From Acidobacteriota bacterium (GTDB taxonomy: Bacteria > Acidobacteriota > Holophagae > Holophagales > Holophagaceae), in the NCBI GenBank assembly GCA_016213735.1, contig JACQZU010000012.1:1-64000 (forward strand): DNA of 64,000 nt. Direction: 5' to 3'. The translations under genes were made by a program, and so were the position numbers. Under the pieces are notes generated by a model. The model saw only the letters and a list, made by a program, of their open reading frames with translations. It was not told the origin of the DNA and ran no database searches. The first letter of the stretch is position 1, and each line of letters opens with the position of its first letter. This document shows positions 17,376 through 24,828 of this stretch, piece by piece.

Positions 17376-20300
17376 TCACACCACCAGGCGATGGCGGGCC
17401 AGAGTCATGGTCCTTTCGATGATCTCGTCCATCTCCTCCGGCGTCAGCGGAATGCCGCTGGCATCCTTCATCTCCTCAAAAAGGAAATCATCGATGGCGT
17501 TTTTGGTCTCCTTCTGGGCATCCAGATCGTCCCAGTAGTTCACCTTGGCGTGAGCCTTGAGTGTCTTGACCAAACTCAAAGCAGCTCCGGCTGTAAGAGA
17601 TTCAGCGCGAGTGGCCTCGTTAAGGTGCTTTTCGAGGATGGGCTTCAGGATGCCATACAGGGCAATGGCATCATCGTCTCCCTGAAGGTTGCTGGGAATC
17701 GCATCCGTTTTGCGATTCACCATCGCATCCCTAATTTCCAAGGCCTGGTTTAGGTATTCCAGATCTGAAATGCGCTGGGCCCTGAAGGCATCGATGGCGT
17801 CCTGAATAAGCTTCGAGAAACGCTCGAAGAACGCTGGATCCTGAGCCATCTGCTCGTGGATCGCCTTCTTCGTGGCATAGGCGATGGTATCGGCCTTGGC
17901 CGCAGTAGATCCGTGCCCCTGGTCTTCAAGAACTTGCTTCAGTGCTTGGCTATCGAAGATGTTGACCGGTTCGTTCAGCCTCACAACCTCGTTGGCCGTG
18001 ATGTGTGTATCCAAGAGCTTCTGAATTTTTGGCTCAAAGTCCCGGTAATCCACGGATTCGGCGTAGCGGCGTTGCACGGATGCTTTCAGGTCCTTGAATT
18101 TCTTCAAGTCCTCTTTGTAGGCTCGAACCTTGGCTTCGTTGGTTTCGGTGAGGAATTTTTCGCTAGAAAGCGCAATGGCCAGGGTCTTCGCGTAGATGCT
18201 GAGTCGACTGTAGAAGTCGATGCGAACTTCCTCGTCCTTCAGGAAGAGCTCAAAGACTTCCTCATCCTTGCGGTTTTTCACTTCCTTGAAGAGATCCCAG
18301 AGGTCGCCATGGCGCTGGGGAAGCTGCTTGACCTCCTCCTGAATGGAATTCAGTGCGCCTTGAAGGTCCTCTTCGTCAAACCCTTCGAGGCCCGAGTAGG
18401 CAGTCAAGGCTTTGTCCAGTTCGCCGAGGATCCCCCGGTAGTCGATGATGTAGCCGAATTCCTTCGGGTTGCCCCCTCGTTCGTCCTCGTACAGCCTGTT
18501 CACTCGTGCGATTGCCTGAAGCAGGGTGTGCTCCTTCAGGAGGCGGGTGAGATATAGAACGGTGTTTTTCGGTGCGTCAAAGCCCGTGAGCAGCTTGTCG
18601 ATCACGATGAGGATTTCGGGGGAGTCGCCAAACTTGAACTGGTTGACGATCTGCTTGTTGTATTCCTCCTCGCTTCCATAGCGCTTCATCATTTGGTTCC
18701 AGAAGGCAACCACTTCGTCGGTCGCCTCGTCGGAATCGACCTCCTCATATCCCTCCCGTTCGTCGGGTGGTGACATGATCACTTCAGAAGTGACCTGGCC
18801 GATCTCTTCCAAGTAAGCCTTGAACTTCAGCGCAGCGGCTTTGCTCCGGGCCACCAGTTGGGCCTTGTATCCCGTTCCCTGCCAGGATTCTCGGTAGTGT
18901 TCACTGATGTCGAAGGCCTCCATGTAGATCACTTGGTCAGTCTTGCTGAGCATTTCGGCCCGACTGTATTTCCTTTTCAGATCTGCTCTCTGGGCCTCTG
19001 TCAGGCCATTGGTATGACGCTCGAACCAGAGGTCAATCGCAGCCTTGTTCTGCTGCATTTCTACCAACCGAGCCTCATAGAGGAGGGGAACTACCGCTTC
19101 ATCGGTAACGGCCTGCTTGATGGTATAGGCATCAATCAGCCCACCGAACTTTGCAAAACTGTTCTTCTTTTCCCCCTTCATGAGAGGCGTACCGGTGAAA
19201 CCCAGGTAACAGGCCTTCGGGAAAAATCGCCGCATGTTGGCAGCCAACGATCCAAAATTGGTTCGGTGACTCTCGTCCACCAGCACAAAGAGCTCGGTGG
19301 AGTCGTCAAAGAAATCCTTTCGGGTATTCAAGGCTTTGTCGAATTTGTGAATGAGCGTCGTGATGACATGGGCCTTGTGGTCGGTCAGAAGCTCCAGAAG
19401 ATGGCGACCCGATTCGGCTCTCTCAGGAGCCAACCCACAGGCCGCGAAGGTGTTCCCAAGCTGCTTGTCCAGGTCTACGCGGTCGGTGACAAGAATGATC
19501 CGAGGGTTTGGAATCTCTGGATCCAACGCTAAGGCACGCGCCAACATCACCATGGTCAGTGATTTTCCGGACCCCTGCGTGTGCCAGATAATGCCGCCCC
19601 TGCGTTGACCCGTCTCGTCCCGCTCCTTAATTCGAGTCATGATCTTCTGAACAGCAAAGAACTGCTGATACCTAGCGATCTTCCGCAACCCCCCGTCGAA
19701 AACGGTGTACGCAAAGGCCATCCTCAGGAGGCGCTCGGGCCTGCAAAGGGCATATAGGGCGCGATCCTGCTCCGTGCTGGTGCGATCCTCCATGTAAGGA
19801 GTGATGTCCTCCCTAACGCCCAGATTCTTACAGGCCGTGTCGAATTGACTGGCCTTGACCGAGTCAGGTCCTGGAGGTTCTGTGAGTTGAAGGAGTTCGT
19901 TTTCTGGAATGGACTCATTCCAGGTAGCCCAGAATTTTTTAGGTGTACCAATTGTTGCGTATTTAGCGCTATTTTTGTTCACCCCAAAAACAGCCTGAAC
20001 ATAGGTGAACAATTTCGGGATGAATTCATCCCGTTGATTTCGGATCATCTGGGTAACAGCTTGTTCAAGGTCCTCTTTCGGCGACTTGCATTCAGTGACC
20101 GCAAACGGAATGCCATTAACAAACAGAACCAGGTCTGGTCGAACCGTTTCGTGGCTTCTTGTCCGTTCCACAGCGAACTCAGCCGCCACGTGATAGACGT
20201 TGTTTTCGGGATTCCGCCAGTCCACGTAGTTGAGGGTAAAACTCTTCTGGTCTCCTTCGATGGACTGCTCCAACGCTACGCCCAGGGTCAGCAAGTCGTA

Positions 20301-20588
20301 AACGGCCTCGTTGGTCTTGAGCAAGCCATCGTATTTGACGTTCTTCAGCCGTTGGATCGCACTTTGAATATTTTCTTCACTGAAGAGGTAGCTGCTGCCC
20401 TTGTGCTGGATTCGGTTCAGCTTCTTCAGTTGCTCTCGCAGGATCTCCTCCAGCAGCACCTGACTGAGCTTGCCGCCGCGTGCAGCTAGGGCCTCGGCTG
20501 GTGCGAGGTACTGGTAACCGAGGTTGATCAGCACTTGGAGAGCCGGGATCTGGGAGAGGTATTTCTCGTCGAAGCGGAAAGCGTCCAT
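17376..20588 (-). CDS. hsdR: Type I restriction enzyme R subunit (endonuclease/translocase)
   Basis: A 1070-aa HsdR. The N-terminal PD-(D/E)xK nuclease is visible as PD at 151-152 and ECK at 166-168. The SF2 motor follows with Walker A TQGSGKS (337-343), DESH at 438-441 and the motif III region LGFTGTPL. A C-terminal helical domain probably contacts the methylase. All key residues look intact, so cleavage after DNA translocation is expected. It starts 3 nt after the CD-NTase stop and is followed 3 nt later by ygjP, so it belongs to a single operon of six genes. Base composition is lower in GC than outside the island. Confidence 0.95.
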   Translation of the reverse strand: MDAFRFDEKYLSQIPALQVLINLGYQYLAPAEALAARGGKLSQVLLEEILREQLKKLNRIQHKGSSYLFSEENIQSAIQRLKNVKYDGLLKTNEAVYDLLTLGVALEQSIEGDQKSFTLNYVDWRNPENNVYHVAAEFAVERTRSHETVRPDLVLFVNGIPFAVTECKSPKEDLEQAVTQMIRNQRDEFIPKLFTYVQAVFGVNKNSAKYATIGTPKKFWATWNESIPENELLQLTEPPGPDSVKASQFDTACKNLGVREDITPYMEDRTSTEQDRALYALCRPERLLRMAFAYTVFDGGLRKIARYQQFFAVQKIMTRIKERDETGQRRGGIIWHTQGSGKSLTMVMLARALALDPEIPNPRIILVTDRVDLDKQLGNTFAACGLAPERAESGRHLLELLTDHKAHVITTLIHKFDKALNTRKDFFDDSTELFVLVDESHRTNFGSLAANMRRFFPKACYLGFTGTPLMKGEKKNSFAKFGGLIDAYTIKQAVTDEAVVPLLYEARLVEMQQNKAAIDLWFERHTNGLTEAQRADLKRKYSRAEMLSKTDQVIYMEAFDISEHYRESWQGTGYKAQLVARSKAAALKFKAYLEEIGQVTSEVIMSPPDEREGYEEVDSDEATDEVVAFWNQMMKRYGSEEEYNKQIVNQFKFGDSPEILIVIDKLLTGFDAPKNTVLYLTRLLKEHTLLQAIARVNRLYEDERGGNPKEFGYIIDYRGILGELDKALTAYSGLEGFDEEDLQGALNSIQEEVKQLPQRHGDLWDLFKEVKNRKDEEVFELFLKDEEVRIDFYSRLSIYAKTLAIALSSEKFLTETNEAKVRAYKEDLKKFKDLKASVQRRYAESVDYRDFEPKIQKLLDTHITANEVVRLNEPVNIFDSQALKQVLEDQGHGSTAAKADTIAYATKKAIHEQMAQDPAFFERFSKLIQDAIDAFRAQRISDLEYLNQALEIRDAMVNRKTDAIPSNLQGDDDAIALYGILKPILEKHLNEATRAESLTAGAALSLVKTLKAHAKVNYWDDLDAQKETKNAIDDFLFEEMKDASGIPLTPEEMDEIIERTMTLARHRLVV

Positions 20589-20591
20589 GTT

Positions 20592-21410
20592 TCAAGCCCT
20601 CAGCAGGTCGCGAACGGGCGGCAGGATGCGCATGAGGGTTGCTTCGGCCTCTACCGAACCGCCAAAACGCTCTTGGCTCTGTGCCGTCGATGCGAGGTGT
20701 TTTAAGCGGTTGACCGCATCCTGCTTCCATTGAGGTGCTGACCATCCAGCCTCTAACGATCTGGCAGCCTGAAAGAAGTAGTCTGCCAATTGGCGTGATG
20801 CAACCAGTCCAAGGAAACCATATGCCTGCCCAACAAGATGCTGTTCTAGTGCATAGGACTCGAAGGGGTAATTTGCTGTGGCGTTCCAATATTTCATGAC
20901 TCGGACCAGCGGCTTGATGAGGTTGCCATAGACCTGATTCGCGTTACTCAGCGTCTGGTTGAAGCCATTCGGGTCGGTGTCCTGCCATTTCTGAAAGCCG
21001 TAGCCCTTGCGGGGGATCTGAAGACAGTTAAGCCAGTTCCGAACCGCAGGAACCAACTCGAAGCGCATATGGTTGAGTTCCAGCACGACCGTCGGGTGAG
21101 ATTGCATCACTTCAGAGCGAACGTACTGAGCCTCTGCGAACCGACGTAGACGATCCAGGTAGGCCTGCGGTTGGAGTCCAACGTCGGCAAAGACGACCAT
21201 GTAATCAACATCGGATTGCGGATCCATCGAACGGGGCAGGATGGTTCCACGGCTAAAAGATCCGAATACAAAGTGTTGACCGATCTGATCGCCAAAATAA
21301 TTCGCTAGGCGGGTCTGTAGTGTCGTGATGGAACGGTGCACACTCGCCTTTTCCTCGTCGCGCAGGATTGCTTGGCTTGCGATGCCAGTGAGATAGCTAT
21401 TAGCAGTCAT
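20592..21410 (-). CDS. CD-NTase-like (SMODS-type) nucleotidyltransferase
   Basis: A 272-aa DNA polymerase beta-fold nucleotidyltransferase. The GS motif lies in HFVFGSFSRGT (G50, S51), the metal-binding pair in SDVDYMVVF is D67/D69, and the third acidic residue is E118 in MRFELVPAV. This arrangement, with the acidic residue just before VPA, is typical of the OAS/cGAS-like CD-NTases that make cyclic oligonucleotides in CBASS. The third position is Glu instead of the more common Asp. The ATG at 21410 lies 11 nt inside the SLATT gene. Its direct partner is a SLATT 2-TM effector. A plain tRNA-type or toxin NTase is less likely because of that pairing. Confidence 0.78.
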   Translation of the reverse strand: MTANSYLTGIASQAILRDEEKASVHRSITTLQTRLANYFGDQIGQHFVFGSFSRGTILPRSMDPQSDVDYMVVFADVGLQPQAYLDRLRRFAEAQYVRSEVMQSHPTVVLELNHMRFELVPAVRNWLNCLQIPRKGYGFQKWQDTDPNGFNQTLSNANQVYGNLIKPLVRVMKYWNATANYPFESYALEQHLVGQAYGFLGLVASRQLADYFFQAARSLEAGWSAPQWKQDAVNRLKHLASTAQSQERFGGSVEAEATLMRILPPVRDLLRA

Positions 21411-21909
21411 GGTTCGCCTTATCTGCGCGGTAGCTGGCCCTTCCACCATCGATATCTTGCTTTGCCAACTCGTAGTCACCACGTGCGATGGCCGGTGCCC
21501 GCTGATTCAGTTCGTCGCGTGCATTTGCGAGAGCGAACAGACGCGTCTTGGCTTCTTCAAGCGCCGTGCCTTCAAGTAGGCCGATCTCGCGAAAGATGCG
21601 CGTCTGATTGCGCAGAGACTGGTACTGACTCGCGACGGCTTTATGCATCTCCGCCCGCTCCGATGGCTTCAGAAACGTCAATACGGTAGTCAGCGCGGTG
21701 GATACCAGAGCAAGCGCACCTGCCCACTCTGGCTGGTCCTTGAAGGCAGCCGCACCGGCGATCGCCGCCGACAGCACGGCAGGTAGGCCTATGCATAGGT
21801 GATAGCGGCCCCAGCGCGCTCCCGCGTTGTAGTGCCCCTTGAAAGAATGCTCGGTGTCTTCCTCGATCCGGCTCGCCTCGTCAGCCAGTTTGGTAATGAG
21901 ATCGCTCAT
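21400..21909 (-). CDS. SLATT-domain two-TM membrane effector
   Basis: A 169-aa protein. An N-terminal amphipathic helix (about residues 1-25, SRIEEDTEHSFKGHY) precedes TM1 (about 37-56, CIGLPAVLSAAIAGAAAF) and TM2 (about 62-80). A conserved C-terminal helix bundle follows (EMHKAVASQYQSLRNQTRIF). This is the layout of SLATT domains, predicted pore-forming effectors that accompany SMODS or SLOG sensors. The ATG at 21909 overlaps the hsdS stop (ATGA), and the 3' end overlaps the CD-NTase start by 11 nt, so translation of both is coupled to the RM operon. Expected action: membrane disruption on nucleotide signal. Confidence 0.82.
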   Translation of the reverse strand: MSDLITKLADEASRIEEDTEHSFKGHYNAGARWGRYHLCIGLPAVLSAAIAGAAAFKDQPEWAGALALVSTALTTVLTFLKPSERAEMHKAVASQYQSLRNQTRIFREIGLLEGTALEEAKTRLFALANARDELNQRAPAIARGDYELAKQDIDGGRASYRADKANHDC

Positions 21910-23132
21910 GGCATTGCCTCCTTGGGGATGGGCAGTCGCCACTGGCCGGTGAGCAGCTTTTGCATCAGGCCGCGCTTCTGGGCTTTGATTGCTGCAACTG
22001 ACTGACCAAGCAGGTCGATCTCGGCGCGCAGGGCATTTAAGTAGCAGGTGATGGTGGATTGTTTTGTAGCATCCGGTAGGGGAATCGTGAGTGCCGCGAA
22101 TTCAGAGAAGGACACAGTTTCGCGGACGCTTCCCTGAGCACTGTTCTTGATGCGCTGGCGTGCCGCGTGTGAGTTCAGCCAGTGCATGAAATAGTCGGAT
22201 TGGATCTTGGCCGCGTTGAGTCGAAACACGACATACATCGGACTGAGTACGCCATCGTCCCACCCATCCAGCCGGGCAATGGAACCTACATTGATTCGTG
22301 ATGGGTTGTAAGCGTATTCCCCTCGGCGCACGACTTTATAATTGGACAGGTCCGAACTGGCGACGCGGCGCTCGAATTGATCTTCTGGCAGAACGAACCC
22401 ACGCGAGTTGGTTACGCTCAGCACACGAGCCTCATTGCCGCCGTGATTGCGTACCGAGACCTCCTCGGCAAAGCTGCGGACATGGGCGTGCGGGTGCTGG
22501 CCCCGACTGATCAGGCGAGAGAGTTCGTAGTTGTAGTGCCCCATCTTCGCCGCAATCAATTGCTCGCTCTTTTCTAGCGCTAGGTCCCAAGCAAGGATTA
22601 CTTTGGCAATGTATTTCTGTACAGGCTTGGAGTGAAGGACAATTGCCACCGCACGGACGTCATCTTGATTGATGCTCGCTTGCGCAACCGCAGGTTTTGC
22701 AACTTTGCGGAAATGGCGACGTGCCGGGCCTGCTTGTAGCACCGCAGCAACATACTCTGGAACAAGGGGGCATTCTTCGCTGATGCGTATTCGCATCATG
22801 TTTGACTCGAACACTGGGTATTCATGCATGAAAGGGACGAGCATGCTCTTCCCGATGTGGGACAGACTGTTTACGCGGTTAATGATGATGTCGTTTTCTC
22901 GGATGGCAAACTGGTCCCTCTCATAAGGGGAGAGGGAAACCCTGCTGAATGAATTCGTTGTCAGACGGCCATGATTGTCGAAATCGGTAATTCTTAGAAT
23001 CGGAATTCCGGCCCCATATTCATCAGAATGCTTATAGATGCCGTTTTGAAAACAGGAATCATCAAGCAACGCACCTAGCTTGGTATATGGCATCGAATTG
23101 CCTTGATGCGATGGAGGATGGACGTCGCTCAT
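21906..23132 (-). CDS. hsdS: Type I restriction-modification specificity subunit, two TRDs
   Basis: A 408-aa HsdS. The first target-recognition domain spans about residues 15-165 (IPILRITDFD, ENDIIINRVNSL) with a first central conserved helix near 170-205 (AKVILAWDLALEKSEQLI). The second TRD runs about 210-360 (RRGEYAYNPSRINVGSIARLDG), and the distal conserved helix is at 375-400 (YLNALRAEIDLLGQSVAAIKAQKRGLMQKLL). Each TRD reads one half of a bipartite DNA site; the sequence read cannot be predicted here. The start overlaps the hsdM stop and the stop overlaps the SLATT start, both by 4 nt. Confidence 0.92.
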   Translation of the reverse strand: MSDVHPPSHQGNSMPYTKLGALLDDSCFQNGIYKHSDEYGAGIPILRITDFDNHGRLTTNSFSRVSLSPYERDQFAIRENDIIINRVNSLSHIGKSMLVPFMHEYPVFESNMMRIRISEECPLVPEYVAAVLQAGPARRHFRKVAKPAVAQASINQDDVRAVAIVLHSKPVQKYIAKVILAWDLALEKSEQLIAAKMGHYNYELSRLISRGQHPHAHVRSFAEEVSVRNHGGNEARVLSVTNSRGFVLPEDQFERRVASSDLSNYKVVRRGEYAYNPSRINVGSIARLDGWDDGVLSPMYVVFRLNAAKIQSDYFMHWLNSHAARQRIKNSAQGSVRETVSFSEFAALTIPLPDATKQSTITCYLNALRAEIDLLGQSVAAIKAQKRGLMQKLLTGQWRLPIPKEAMP

Positions 23133-24688
23133 ACCCCCAGCTCCCTAAGGTGCTGCTTCATGCGGCTCCGCACCTCAGCTAGTTCGCCCTCCAGGCGCTC
23201 GATCTCCTGTTCGACGGCTGCGACGTCGATTTCTTCCTCTTCCTCGAAGGTATCCACGTAACGGGGGATGTTGAGGTTGAAGTCGTTGTCGATGATTTCC
23301 CTAAGGCTGGCGACATGAGCGTAACTGCCCACGTTCTGGCGGGTGCGGAAGGCGACGAGCACCTTTTCTATATGCTCGTCTAGCAAGGTGTTCTGATTCT
23401 TGCCGGACTGGTAGTCGCGGCTGGCGTCGATGAACAGCACGTCGTGGCAGGCCTCGCGGGTGCCCCCCTTTTCGCGAGCGCGATCGAAGACTAGGATTGC
23501 GACCGGAATGGAGGTGGTCTGGAAGAGATTGCCCGGCAAGCCGATGACGGCATCGAGCAAGTTCTCCTCAATCAGAGCCTGGCGGATACGGCCCTCTGCA
23601 CCACCTCGGAATAGCACCCCGTGGGGTACGACCACAGCCACGCGGCCTTCCTTTGGCAGCGCAGTTTCGATCATGTGGGTAATGAAGGCGTAGTCGCCCT
23701 TTGACTTGGGTGGCAGGCCGCGCCAGAAGCGGTTGTGGCGATCGGCTTCAATTTCTGCACTGCCCCATTTGTCGAGGCTGAAGGGTGGGTTGGCCACGAC
23801 CACGTTGAAACGCATCAGCCGATCGGCTTCCACCAGCGCCGGGCTATTGAGGGTGTCACCCCATTCGATTCGGGCCGCATCCTTACTGTGCAAAAACATA
23901 TTCATGCGTGCCAGAGCCCAGGTGCTACCGTTGGCCTCCTGGCCGAAAAGGGCGAAGTTGTTGCTTCCTTGCTGCTCCACCAATGCGGCGGCTTCAATCA
24001 AGAGGCCACCAGAGCCGCAAGCAGGGTCGCAGATTCGGTCGCCGGGCTTGGGCGCGGCCAATTGTGCCAGCAGCTTCGACACATGCTTGGGCGTGTAAAA
24101 CTCACCGGCTTTTTTGCCTGCATCGGAGGCGAATCGCTCGATGAGGTAGATGTAGGTATTGCCGATCACATCCTCAGAGACGCGTGAGGGGCGCAGGTCG
24201 AGCTTGGTGAAATCGCCAATTAGGTTCTCCAGACGACGATTGCGGTCCTTGGCCTTTCCGAGATTCGCCTCGGAGTTGAAGTCAATGTTGCGGAACACGC
24301 CTTCGAGCTTGGCCTTGTTGGCCTCCTCGATGTGGTCGAGCACGATGTTGATCAACTCGCCAAGGTTGGCCGCCTTGCGCCGCTCGTACAGGGCCTGGAA
24401 GCTGGCCAGGAAGCGGTCGGAGACCTGTCCGGTTTTCTCGTCCTTGAACTCGACATAGGGCAGGATGAAGCGCTCGCGCTCCAGCTTTCGGCGAATGCGC
24501 TCCTCGTTATGACCGTAATCTTTCTGATATTTGGCATAGTGGTCATCCCACTGATCGCTGATGAACTTGAGGAACAGCATCACCAGGATGTAATCCTTGT
24601 AGTGCGACGGATCGATGACGCCGCGAAAGGTGTCGCAGGCGGCCCATGCTGCGTTGTTGATTTCCTGCTGAGTAATTTGGTCGTTCAT
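23129..24688 (-). CDS. hsdM: Type I restriction-modification DNA adenine methyltransferase
   Basis: A 519-aa HsdM. The N-terminal helical domain (about residues 10-160) precedes the gamma-type N6-adenine methylase core: SAM motif DPACGSGGLL (221-230) and catalytic NPPF (300-303), with GEFYTPKHVSKLL before it. The C-terminus is a charged coiled coil (FEEEEEIDVAAVEQEIERL) that contacts HsdS. It is the first gene of the six-gene operon. The start at 24688 is preceded by GAGGA. The 140 bp upstream, between it and the DUF2130 stop, is the likely promoter site. Confidence 0.95.
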   Translation of the reverse strand: MNDQITQQEINNAAWAACDTFRGVIDPSHYKDYILVMLFLKFISDQWDDHYAKYQKDYGHNEERIRRKLERERFILPYVEFKDEKTGQVSDRFLASFQALYERRKAANLGELINIVLDHIEEANKAKLEGVFRNIDFNSEANLGKAKDRNRRLENLIGDFTKLDLRPSRVSEDVIGNTYIYLIERFASDAGKKAGEFYTPKHVSKLLAQLAAPKPGDRICDPACGSGGLLIEAAALVEQQGSNNFALFGQEANGSTWALARMNMFLHSKDAARIEWGDTLNSPALVEADRLMRFNVVVANPPFSLDKWGSAEIEADRHNRFWRGLPPKSKGDYAFITHMIETALPKEGRVAVVVPHGVLFRGGAEGRIRQALIEENLLDAVIGLPGNLFQTTSIPVAILVFDRAREKGGTREACHDVLFIDASRDYQSGKNQNTLLDEHIEKVLVAFRTRQNVGSYAHVASLREIIDNDFNLNIPRYVDTFEEEEEIDVAAVEQEIERLEGELAEVRSRMKQHLRELGV

Positions 24689-24828
24689 GGGGTCCTCACT
24701 GGTTGCGGTGCTTGGAAAACGTCAATTTCAGGTTGTATTTCAAGAACGGAAGTCAGATGAAATCGTGACGGCATCCGCCCTGGACTTGGGATCCTGGGCG
24801 GGCCGCCCACGAATGACAACGGCCATGC

